Assembly: GCA_947479085.1 (NCBI GenBank)
Contig: CANJYB010000022.1
Coordinates: 1 to 64,000 of the forward strand
Direction: 5' to 3'
Source: Bacteroidota bacterium
Lineage (GTDB): Bacteria > Bacteroidota > Bacteroidia > 2-12-FULL-35-15
Length of the DNA stretch: 64,000 nt
Under the pieces are notes generated by a model. That model did not search any database and was not told where the DNA came from. It saw nothing but the letters and a program-made list of their open reading frames with translations. Made by a program: the position numbers and the translations under genes. Of the stretch, positions 1 through 5,890 are shown in pieces. Every line of letters begins with the position of its first letter. Within the stretch, counting starts at the first letter, position 1.

Positions 1-219
1 AAGAAATAATGAAAACAAAAGGCTATAAAAGCATAGGCGCCACCAAAACAGCCGTCAGCAAATGTTTTAAAACTTTTAAAGAAATAGCATTAAAACTGGG
101 GAGGGATTATTTTTATTAAAAAGTTTCTACCTAAGGGCAGCAGCAAAACAACCGAGGTATACACACATGTAAGTACCAAAAGTATTCAAAATGTAAAAAG
201 CCCATTTGATGATTTGTAA
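1..219 (+). pseudogene. Tyrosine recombinase (integron-integrase-like) C-terminal remnant
   Basis: The frame ending at TAA 217-219 reads SSKTTEVYTHVSTKSIQ followed by KSPFDDL, the usual C-terminus of Bacteroidota tyrosine recombinases and integron integrases, including the YTHVS stretch with the nucleophilic Tyr (about position 160). This frame is open only from about 94. The preceding part (3-119, ending GRDYFY then stop) is in another frame, and the two join well as RDYFY-IKKFLPKGSS if one base is missing in the T-rich run 110-117. The canonical LLGH His is replaced (FLPK), and no clear HxxR is seen upstream. The gene enters from the left edge, reads toward the cassettes and is presumably inactive. 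The family call is good; the integron-integrase subtype is inferred from the neighbouring attC-like sites. Confidence 0.68.
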
Positions 220-225
220 AAGTAG

Positions 226-233
226 TATATTTG
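226..233 (+). promoter_or_regulatory. -7 promoter element TATATTTG
   Basis: TATATTTG matches the Bacteroidota -7 consensus TAnnTTTG. It lies just downstream of the recombinase stop and would transcribe through the 241-306 hairpin into the first cassette gene, giving a structured leader of about 130 nt. It could act as the cassette promoter. Confidence 0.45.
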
Positions 234-322
234 ACAAAAATACCCGAAACAAACCTTCGGGTATCAATACCAATTTGGAGAGATAACCGAAGGTTTGTTT
301 CGGGTATAAACAAGTTAAGGGC
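229..322 (+). other. attI/attC-like recombination site ahead of first cassette
   Basis: Two 25-nt arms (241-265 and 282-306) are inverted repeats with one mismatch and a 16-nt loop. Each arm also folds on itself (ACCCGAA with TTCGGGT). Seven bases after the right arm comes GTTAAGGGC (314-322), the exact reverse complement of GCCCTTAAC at 1365-1373 at the far end of the first cassette. That is what an integron core site G^TT at the start of a cassette should show. Whether this is attI or an attC is not decidable here, and a simple leader hairpin is the alternative. Confidence 0.5.
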
Positions 323-373
323 AAGCTTAAGACAAAATTGCCCAATGGTTAAACAATTAAAAACAAACAAAAA

Positions 374-1360
374 ATGAAAAATTTACTAATGACAGCGATT
401 GCAGTTTTCGGGATTGCAACGACAACTTTGGCACAAGTGCCTTCTTATGTCCCTACCAATGGACTTGTGGGTTATTGGCCATTCAATGCTAACGCTAATG
501 ATGAGAGTGGCAATGGGAATAATGGTACTGTGAATGGAGCAACCTTGACAAGTGATAGGTTTGGAAGTACGAATGCAGCTTATAGCTTTAATGGTGTGAG
601 CAATTACATTCAATGCATGCAACCAGGCCCAATTGGTGTGCCATCAATAACTGTAGCATTTTGGACAAAAAATATCGGAAGTGGCTCAGGACATATAGTT
701 TCCTGGGGAAATAATGGAATCAGTGGTGAAGATTTTAGAGTATTGACAAACGCATATGGAACATGTGCATCATCTTTAGATTTTGACATTTACAACTCGG
801 GGATAGCATTTGATAATACTTTTTCATCAAACTCTTGGGATTTTTATGTAGTGATTTTTGATAGCTCAATTGGTACTAATATTAATGCTGCTAGCGTCTA
901 TAAAAACGGTGTTCAAATCGGATTAACTTGCTTTAACCAAAATAATTCATCAATCAATATCTCATCTGCTTTTCCCATATGTTTTGGAAAATATCACGGT
1001 ACAATACCAACCGATTATTTATCTGGTATAGTTGACGACATCGGCATCTGGAGCAGAGTTTTGACACAACAAGAAATAACAGATTTATATACTAATTCTA
1101 CTCTTGGAATCAGTGAAGTCTCCCAGAGCAATTTATTTTCAGTATTTCCATCCCCTGCTCAAAACTTAATTAATGTAGAGGCAGACAATAAACTTATTGG
1201 TGAAGTTTATACAATTTATGATAACAGAGGAAGAATTGTCTTGACAGGAAAAATTAACTCTAATAATACAATAATTGAATTGGGTAATTTATCAGGTGGG
1301 ATTTATATATTCAGAGTTGGAGAAAATATGAAGCAGACATTTAAAGTGATTAAGGAATAA
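374..1360 (+). CDS. LamG/concanavalin-like domain protein with T9SS sorting domain
   Basis: A 328-residue secreted protein. Residues 1-20 form a signal peptide (MKNLLMTAIAVFGIATTTLA). A LamG-like jelly-roll of the Laminin_G_3 type follows, with the typical GLVGYWPFN start at about residue 30, YSFNGVSNYIQ near 70-80, and a C-terminal IDDIGIWSRVL-like strand (VDDIGIWSRVLTQQEI) near 220-235. The last 75 residues are a T9SS type A sorting domain (VFPSPAQN, then GGIYIFRV and a final KVIKE). The likely role is a surface or secreted carbohydrate- or protein-binding module, exported by Sec and then T9SS. It is the only gene of the first cassette, and its stop is 4 bp before the attC-like site. Confidence 0.85.
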   Translation: MKNLLMTAIAVFGIATTTLAQVPSYVPTNGLVGYWPFNANANDESGNGNNGTVNGATLTSDRFGSTNAAYSFNGVSNYIQCMQPGPIGVPSITVAFWTKNIGSGSGHIVSWGNNGISGEDFRVLTNAYGTCASSLDFDIYNSGIAFDNTFSSNSWDFYVVIFDSSIGTNINAASVYKNGVQIGLTCFNQNNSSINISSAFPICFGKYHGTIPTDYLSGIVDDIGIWSRVLTQQEITDLYTNSTLGISEVSQSNLFSVFPSPAQNLINVEADNKLIGEVYTIYDNRGRIVLTGKINSNNTIIELGNLSGGIYIFRVGENMKQTFKVIKE

Positions 1361-1364
1361 GCCA

Positions 1365-1447
1365 GCCCTTAACAGCGTGCAAGCGCCATAACCCTGCCGT
1401 AGGCGCAACACAGGGTTACGAGCGCCTGCACGCAAACCGTTATGAGC
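1365..1447 (+). other. attC-like site 1
   Basis: The ends are GCCCTTAAC (1365-1373) and GTTATGAGC (1439-1447). Between them, the arms at 1375-1396 and 1411-1433 pair almost fully (GCGTGC..GCGC..TAACCCTG against CAGGGTTA..GCGC..GCACGC) with a one-base bulge, as in single-stranded attC folding. The stretch between the right arm and the core is AAACC, shared with site 2. About 83 nt, within the usual attC size range. The call rests on structure and end pairing, not on a covariance-model hit. Confidence 0.66.
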
Positions 1448-1589
1448 AATTGTGAGAGCGCTCCGAACGAACATCGGTAGCACAACACGCCTCGCAATAA
1501 ATGGTGTGAAGTTACAAAGAAATAATTTGGTTTGTCGGGACATATAAGTAGAAAATAGTTATTACGCAACAGTAGAAAACAGAAAGACA

Positions 1590-2057
1590 ATGAAGAAAAT
1601 ATTTATTACAGTTTTAATTTGTAGTTGTGAAATGTTTGCGCAAGCGCAAACATTAACACCAACAGTAATATCCACAGCAGGGACAAGTTTTGTAAACGGA
1701 ACTAATGTATTAGATTGGACATTGGGCGAACCCGCAACATTTACACTCAACAACGGTACAAACCTTTTAACACAAGGGTTTCATCAAAACGATTTACTTA
1801 TTACACAAGTAGAAAATTTAGACAACAGTTTTGGAGTTAATGTATTTCCCAACCCCACAGCCGACTTTGTACAAATACAATTTGACAAAGCAACAGATAA
1901 TAATGTAATAGAATTATTTTCAGTTGAAGGAAAACTACTTTTATCCGAAACAAAAAACGCAACAACTATTTCTCAAATTAATATGAGTAATTATGCAAAC
2001 GGAACATATCTATTAAAAATAAATAAAAACAAAACATATCAAATAATTAAAAATTAA
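1590..2057 (+). CDS. Small secreted protein with T9SS type A sorting domain
   Basis: A 155-residue protein with a signal peptide ending near AQAQ (residue 20). A short conserved beta module follows (VISTAGTSF..LDWTLGEPATFTL..LTQGFHQ), of a kind common in Bacteroidota secreted proteins ('WTIGEP...TQGF'). A complete T9SS sorting domain runs from about residue 80 (VNVFPNPTADFVQIQFD) to NGTYLLKINKNKTYQIIKN. It is the first gene of cassette 2, 20 bp ahead of the collagen-like gene and presumably cotranscribed with it. Since the downstream protein has no sorting domain of its own, this one could be its surface partner, but that is speculation. Confidence 0.82.
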   Translation: MKKIFITVLICSCEMFAQAQTLTPTVISTAGTSFVNGTNVLDWTLGEPATFTLNNGTNLLTQGFHQNDLLITQVENLDNSFGVNVFPNPTADFVQIQFDKATDNNVIELFSVEGKLLLSETKNATTISQINMSNYANGTYLLKINKNKTYQIIKN

Positions 2058-2077
2058 ACACTAAAACAAAATAAGAA

Positions 2078-3196
2078 ATGAAAAAAGTATTACTATTATT
2101 ATGTGTAAGTTTATTATTAAACTATACATTGAAAGCACAAGCACCGCAGGGATTTAATTACCAAGCAGTCGCACGCAATACAACAGGTATTGCAATCACA
2201 AACCAAAACATCGGTTTAGAAATTAGTTTGCGACAAGGGAGCGCAACGGGTACAATTGTTTATACCGAAACATTTAACACAACATCTAATAATATAGGTT
2301 TGATAAATGTAGTAGTTGGCACAGGCACAGTAACAGCAGGAACTTTTAATACTATTAATTGGGCAAGTGGTGTTTACTTCATAGAAATAAGTATGGATGC
2401 AACAGGCGGAACAAGTTATGCGTTAATGGGAACACAACAATTAATGAGTGTACCTTATGCTTTATACGCTTTAAGTAGTGGCGGAACAGTTGGCGCAACA
2501 GGCGCAACAGGAACAGCAGGTATAAATGGTACTAATGGAACAAACGGCATTAATGGAACTAATGGTTTAAATGGAACAAACGGAACAAATGGTTTAGTTG
2601 GTGCAACAGGCGCAACAGGAACTAACGGAACTAATGGAGCAGTTGGAGCAACTGGTGCAGCAGGAACAAACGGAACAAATGGAGCAGTTGGTGCTACAGG
2701 AGCTACAGGCGGTTACCCGGTTCATACCATTGGCGAAAGCTATGGCGGAGGAATTGTTTTTTATGTATACGATGGCGGACAACACGGCTTAATTGCAGCC
2801 ACAGCAGACCAAAGTACATCAATAAGATGGTACGGTGGCACTAATACTAATACTCGTGCAAGAGGAGATGGTATTGGTGCAGGGCTAAAAAACACGGCAA
2901 TTATAATAGCCAACCAAGGCTCCGTTGACGGTGCTGATTTTGCCGCTACTGTTTGTAATGAATATTCAGTAACAGTTGATGGAACTACTTATGGCGACTG
3001 GTATTTACCTTCAAAACACGAACTAAATCTTTTATACTTACAAGAAACTGTGGTTGGCGGTTTTGCTAGTTACGCCTATTGGAGTTCTACGGAGGACGGT
3101 TTCTTCGACGCGTGGTACCAGAATTTCAGCGGTGGTCTCCAGAGCAGCCTCAGTAAGAACCTCACATTCTATGTTCGTGCAGTTCGGGCTTTTTAA
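2078..3196 (+). CDS. Collagen-like protein with C-terminal Lcl/DUF1566 domain; likely DGR variable protein
   Basis: 372 residues. Signal peptide 1-20; N-terminal beta domain 21-132 ([14 protein letters not shown]..., found in many Bacteroidota fibre-like proteins); Gly-X-Y collagen-like stretch about 135-213, rich in GTNGTNG and GATGATG; C-terminal Lcl/DUF1566-type C-type-lectin-like domain about 217-372 ([35 protein letters not shown], ending VRAVRAF). That last domain is the classic target of diversity-generating retroelements. From 3095 the codons turn abruptly GC-rich and consist largely of NNC/NNT where homologues have Asn (see the separate VR entry). It sits in cassette 2, followed by a GC hairpin and an avd stump. 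Likely a displayed ligand-binding protein. Confidence 0.85.
   Translation: MKKVLLLLCVSLLLNYTLKAQAPQGFNYQAVARNTTGIAITNQNIGLEISLRQGSATGTIVYTETFNTTSNNIGLINVVVGTGTVTAGTFNTINWASGVYFIEISMDATGGTSYALMGTQQLMSVPYALYALSSGGTVGATGATGTAGINGTNGTNGINGTNGLNGTNGTNGLVGATGATGTNGTNGAVGATGAAGTNGTNGAVGATGATGGYPVHTIGESYGGGIVFYVYDGGQHGLIAATADQSTSIRWYGGTNTNTRARGDGIGAGLKNTAIIIANQGSVDGADFAATVCNEYSVTVDGTTYGDWYLPSKHELNLLYLQETVVGGFASYAYWSSTEDGFFDAWYQNFSGGLQSSLSKNLTFYVRAVRAF
3095..3163 (+). other. Putative DGR variable repeat (VR) core
   Basis: Reading in frame, the codons GAC GGT TTC TTC GAC, TAC, TTC AGC GGT GGT CTC, AGC AGC CTC AGT and CTC alternate with fixed GCG TGG, CAG AAT, CAG and AAG AAC. Almost every non-fixed codon ends in C or T, as expected when AAC/AAT codons of a template repeat are mutated at adenines. 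Related proteins carry the pattern AW.QNF..G.Q....KN with Asn at these positions. The block is much more GC-rich than the surrounding gene and is followed by VRAVRAF and the stop. The template repeat was not found in the window. Confidence 0.7.
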
Positions 3197-3225
3197 CAAT
3201 TTATCTATTTAACAATTTAAATATT

Positions 3226-3238
3226 ACCGCGAAGCGGT
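3226..3238 (+). other. GC hairpin downstream of VR (DGR-type homing hairpin)
   Basis: ACCGC-GAA-GCGGT, a 5-bp stem with a 3-nt loop, lies 30 bp after the stop codon of the target gene in otherwise A/T-rich DNA. DGR target genes often have such a hairpin just after the variable repeat, where it aids retrohoming. It has no T-tract, so it is a poor terminator. Its place between VR and avd matches DGR layout. Confidence 0.55.
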
Positions 3239-3259
3239 CGATTTTATTTTTTGAGAATT

Positions 3260-3382
3260 ATGGCTTTGTATTACGATTTACCGGTTTTTAAAGAGGTGTA
3301 TAAGTTAATACTCGTTTTGTTTGAAATAACAAAAGACTTTCGCAAAGAGTATAAGTACATACTAGGCTCTCTAAATTTGTAG
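3260..3382 (+). pseudogene. avd: Truncated avd (DGR accessory protein), N-terminal 40 residues
   Basis: ATG 3260 to TAG 3380-3382 encodes 40 residues beginning MALYYDLPVFKEVYKLI and continuing FEITKDFRKEYKYILG. This is the start of the Avd/bAvd four-helix-bundle family, which normally begins YYDLPVYK..Y.L and has a TK.F.REYKY.LG motif, but runs to about 110-125 residues. Here the match stops at LG and the frame closes five codons later, 18 bp before the attC-like site. It is therefore a 5' stump that lost its 3' part at or near the cassette end. Full-length Avd would assist a DGR reverse transcriptase; this piece should not be functional. Confidence 0.68.
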
Positions 3383-3400
3383 TAAAGAAAAAACAACGAA

Positions 3401-3534
3401 GGCATAACACGGGTTTGGCAAAAGTGGCGGTTCAGTGCTCCGCAAACACATTTGTGGTTAATCAAAGTTTGGTTCTCCGCATCAACATTTGTGGTGAAAA
3501 TCGCCACCTTCGCCAAGCCCGAAACCGTTAGCGG
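3401..3534 (+). other. attC-like site 2
   Basis: The left end is GGCATAAC (3401-3408) and the right end CCGTTAGCGG (3525-3534). The arms 3410-3429 and 3502-3521 pair at 17 of 20 positions (CGGGTTTGGC..GTGGCG with CGCCAC..GCCAAGCCCG). As in site 1, the right arm is followed by AAACC before GTTA while the left side has one base, an asymmetry expected of attC. Between the arms lies a near-repeat: CTCCGCAAACACATTTGTGGT and CTCCGCATCAACATTTGTGG appear about 38 bp apart. Confidence 0.68.
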
Positions 3535-3568
3535 TCAGCTTAAAACAGAAATCAATAAAAAAAGTAAA

Positions 3569-4201
3569 ATGAATATTACAATCATAGGAGCCTCAGCTGG
3601 AATAGGATTAGAAACGGTAAAAAGAGGATTAAATAGAAATCATAAGATAACGACCCTTTCTCGAACTGAAATTGAAATAGAAGAGAAAAAATCGTTAAAT
3701 ATGATACTTGGTGATGCAACAAATAAAGCTGACCTAATAAATTCTATCCAAAACGTAGGTGCGCTAATTGTAACATTGGGGACTGGTAAGAATATGAAAG
3801 CTACTACCCTTTTTTCAGATTTTGCAAAATTGATTGTTGAAATTCATAGGGAGAAAAAAATAGGTATTCCAATTATTTTTGTCACTGGATTTGGAGCAGG
3901 AGAAAGTAAGAATTATGTTTCTTGGATTGTAAAGATGTTTTTAAAATACTTTTTAAAAGATGTTTATGCTGACAAAACTAAAATGGAAGAAATTATCACT
4001 ACTTCCGATATGAATTGGACAGTTGTGAGACCAGGAAGGCTATTAGACAAAGAATTGACAGAGAAATACCGTATTGAAAACAAATTATTCAAAGGAATTA
4101 ATATAGGCGGTATTAATAGAGCAGATGTAGCGGACTTTTTAATAAAACAAGCTGAAAAACAAACTGAATTTAAAAAGTACATTGCTATATCTGAAAAATA
4201 G
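3569..4201 (+). CDS. NAD(P)-binding Rossmann protein (atypical SDR)
   Basis: 210 residues from ATG 3569. An in-frame extension to 3452 is rejected because it lies inside the attC-like hairpin. The N-terminus MNITIIGASAGIG is a dinucleotide-binding GxxxGxG loop, followed by a basic turn (LSRTE), GDATN, and VVRPGRL near residue 150, as in the NAD(P)H-binding (PF13460-like) NmrA/YwnB group. The atypical SDR Tyr-Lys pair is not obvious, so redox activity is uncertain; it may sense or bind NADP(H). It is the only gene of cassette 3 and has no functional link to its neighbours. A/T-rich codon use resembles the other cassettes. Confidence 0.8.
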   Translation: MNITIIGASAGIGLETVKRGLNRNHKITTLSRTEIEIEEKKSLNMILGDATNKADLINSIQNVGALIVTLGTGKNMKATTLFSDFAKLIVEIHREKKIGIPIIFVTGFGAGESKNYVSWIVKMFLKYFLKDVYADKTKMEEIITTSDMNWTVVRPGRLLDKELTEKYRIENKLFKGINIGGINRADVADFLIKQAEKQTEFKKYIAISEK

Positions 4202-4214
4202 AATAAAAGCCGAA

Positions 4215-4406
4215 CCGATAACATAAGATTTATGAAATAAAAAAAGGGGGGGGCGACCTGCCAGTATGAAGTTTCAAGCATTTAATAACGCTTGTCGCGG
4301 GGCGAAAGAGACGAGCTGCTATCACACAGGCTCGCTCAAATGTGCTTTGGCACATTTGCCGGCCCCACATTTTTTTTAATGAGTAAATCTTTGAAACGAT
4401 AGCAGT
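4215..4406 (+). other. attC-like site 3 (long form)
   Basis: The left box is CCGATAAC (4215-4222) and the right end is AAACGATAGCAGT (4394-4406). Arms pair in blocks: AAGATTTA (4225-4232) with TAAATCTT (4384-4391), the A-run near 4237 with the T-run at 4371-4377, and GGGGC with GCCCC (4362-4366). The interior holds a second hairpin CAAATGTGC-TTTG-GCACATTTG near 4337-4358. About 190 nt, longer than sites 1 and 2 and with a degenerate right box (GAT for GTT), so it may be decayed. Confidence 0.5.
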
Positions 4407-4421
4407 AATTTTAAGAACGAT

Positions 4422-4922
4422 ATGAATCCATATACAGACTTTACAAAACATTTCGGTAACTCTTTGAAAGCACCTGACTTTTCAAACTTCCTTGCCGAAA
4501 TATTTACTGACCTGACAGAATACGATATTTTACAAAGCGAATATATTTTATCCGTTAAGACAGGAATAGAATTAGGATTTAAGAATGAAGATGCAGAATA
4601 CGATGATGATGATATTATAATTTTTAAAAAAGGGACGCCAATATTTTCTCATTTTAATTTATTTCCGAAATCAGAAAGTATTATTTCTTCATTCCCTTTT
4701 GACATTAAATTTTCAGACACTAGGAATATGCTTCACAAGAAAATTGGTGAACCACTTAAAACAGTATATTTACAAGACAAATTATTCAATAAGACATTTT
4801 TGATTGACCATTATAAACTTGGGGACATTGCAATCAGTATAGACTATGATTCGGAAACAGAAACTATTAATCATATTCAAATTCGTGATAACAATTTGGT
4901 TATTGACGAACTTAAACTATAA
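4422..4922 (+). CDS. Hypothetical cassette protein, 166 aa
   Basis: I do not recognise this family. The product is 166 residues, acidic, with no signal peptide or membrane segment, so probably cytoplasmic. An Asp-rich stretch sits near residue 61 (AEYDDDDIIIF). The second half has a strand-rich layout with spaced motifs (IKFSDTR, KKIGEPLKT, ISIDYDSETETINHIQIRD), a pattern reminiscent of small immunity-type proteins but not a confident match. It is the sole gene of cassette 4. The ATG at 4422 follows the attC-like site by about 15 bp, giving a very short leader. Confidence 0.7.
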   Translation: MNPYTDFTKHFGNSLKAPDFSNFLAEIFTDLTEYDILQSEYILSVKTGIELGFKNEDAEYDDDDIIIFKKGTPIFSHFNLFPKSESIISSFPFDIKFSDTRNMLHKKIGEPLKTVYLQDKLFNKTFLIDHYKLGDIAISIDYDSETETINHIQIRDNNLVIDELKL

Positions 4923-4931
4923 TGAAAAACT

Positions 4932-4998
4932 ACTGATAACATAGCCCTTGAAACACTTGACACGAAAAAAAAGTGTCTATAGACTTCAGTGAGACCGA
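4932..4998 (+). other. Weak attC-like site 4
   Basis: ACTGATAACATAG (4932-4944) resembles the left ends of sites 3 and 5, and ACTGATAAC pairs 7 of 9 with GATAGCAGT at the start of the same cassette. A short hairpin GACAC..GTGTC follows. The right box would be around AGACCGAGCG (4991-5000) but lacks GTT. Reported mainly because of its position between two cassettes. Confidence 0.35.
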
Positions 4999-5001
4999 GC
5001 G

Positions 5002-5364
5002 ATGACAGGTGACAACGACATAGAATTGCAGACACGAATTCGGGAAAACATCCTGAATTGTTTAGACTTATGGACATCAAAGAACAAACAACTTGAATAT
5101 CAGAAACGTGTTTCTATTGCAGACGTTTCAGTGGAACTGTTTTGTGGTTGGGACGACTTTTATCATCCAGACAACATCGACTTCATGAAAACATTTAACG
5201 AACAAGAAAGACAAGCACTTGCCGACTTTGACAGAATATTAACTGAAATAGCAGACACGACACCGAAAGAATTACCTAACATTTTAGAGTTTGTGCAAAC
5301 AGAAGAATGGAAGAAATTAAATTTAGTGGCAACAGAAACACTAAATAAAATCCACAGCCTGTAA
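5002..5364 (+). CDS. Hypothetical cassette protein, 120 aa
   Basis: Unrecognised 120-residue protein, mainly helical, acidic and probably cytoplasmic. Visible features are an N-terminal amphipathic helix (LQTRIRENILNCLDLW), then SVELFCGWDDFYHPD at about 48-62, and FNEQERQALADFDRILTEIA near 71-90. No signal peptide or known catalytic motif was seen. It is the last gene of the array. ATG 5002 lies immediately after the weak site 4, so the leader is almost absent. Like its cassette neighbours it has a low-GC composition and no functional context. Confidence 0.68.
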   Translation: MTGDNDIELQTRIRENILNCLDLWTSKNKQLEYQKRVSIADVSVELFCGWDDFYHPDNIDFMKTFNEQERQALADFDRILTEIADTTPKELPNILEFVQTEEWKKLNLVATETLNKIHSL

Positions 5365-5404
5365 CGAAAAAAAAGCAGACATAATTAACACTAAAGCTAC
5401 TAAC

Positions 5405-5428
5405 GCCTAACATAAGTAGCCGTTGTAC
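5405..5428 (+). other. Short attC-like end site 5
   Basis: GCCTAAC (5405-5411) fits the R'' consensus RYYYAAC exactly and is followed by ATAAG, as in site 3. CCGTTG follows after only a few bases (5420-5425). GCTACT/AGTAGC forms a 6-bp stem around it. It looks like an attC collapsed by internal deletion, marking the right end of the array. Confidence 0.35.
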
Positions 5429-5485
5429 AACCCTCTTTAAAAATAAATAATTAAAAAAAACTGACTTCATCCAGCACTTGATATT

Positions 5486-5568
5486 CAACTCCTAAAGGAG
5501 TTGTGGAGGGATGGGTGTTTCGTTTACCCCCGGTTTCACCTTCGGCAAGCTCAGGCACCAACCGGGGG
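5486..5568. repeat. Two intergenic hairpins
   Basis: CAACTCCT-aa-AGGAGTTG (5486-5503) is a perfect hairpin. CCCCCGGTT (5527-5535) pairs perfectly with AACCGGGGG (5560-5568), and the copy of TTCGGCAAGCTCAG lies in its loop. No gene is seen between 5365 and 5890; the space holds palindromes and the composite repeat. Confidence 0.6.
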
Positions 5569-5789
5569 CTATTGAGATTTGACACTTCGGCACTTCGGCT
5601 GCGCTCAGTGACCGAAGCTCAGTGACCAGAGTCGGGGGAATTTGATTTTTTTTAAGAGCTTACTGAAACGAAAATAAAAGTGATACACTCTCCATCTGCA
5701 CCCGACCCGCGCGAAGTATCCTTTTTTTTTGATTGGACAGTTATTAAGGAGCTTTAACCTCCAAATCCGGAAAGGACCGGATTCGGAGG
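5503..5789 (+). repeat. Composite palindromic repeat, copy 1
   Basis: Three blocks occur in order: GTGGAGGGATGG (5503-5514); a CACTTCGGCACTTCGG element ending in GCTCAGTGACC (5583-5628); and a 32-nt hairpin 5758-5789 (CCTCC-AAATCCGG / CCGGATT-CGGAGG). The same blocks recur in the same order at 6813-7011 on the other side of the TPR gene. No transposase is nearby. Confidence 0.6.
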
Positions 5790-5890
5790 GAGAAGGTGAT
5801 TAAAAAAAAGATACCGTGCGAGGGCGGGAAGACTGGTGAAAAGATGAGATAAAGTATCTGCCCTAAAGATTTTTAATAAAAAGAAGCAAC

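Larger units (their letters stand above)
315..5428 (+). mobile_element. Integron-like gene cassette array (about five cassettes)
   Basis: All genes here point the same way, are mostly single, lack functional links, and are separated by imperfect hairpins ending in AAACCGTTA-like boxes. The inferred cassettes begin near 315, 1440, 3527, 4399 and about 4995. In the first four, the box at the cassette's right end complements the box at its left end: GCCCTTAAC/GTTAAGGGC exact, CATAAC/GTTATG exact over 6 nt, CCGATAAC/GTTAGCGG 7 of 8, ACTGATAAC/GATAGCAGT 7 of 9. This matches integrated cassettes, whose two half-sites come from one circular attC. A recombinase remnant abuts the left end. Confidence 0.66.

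Noticed and set aside
3452-3568. 39-residue N-terminal extension of the NAD(P)-binding protein
   Set aside because: It lies inside the attC-like hairpin; the dinucleotide-binding loop starts right at the ATG at 3569.
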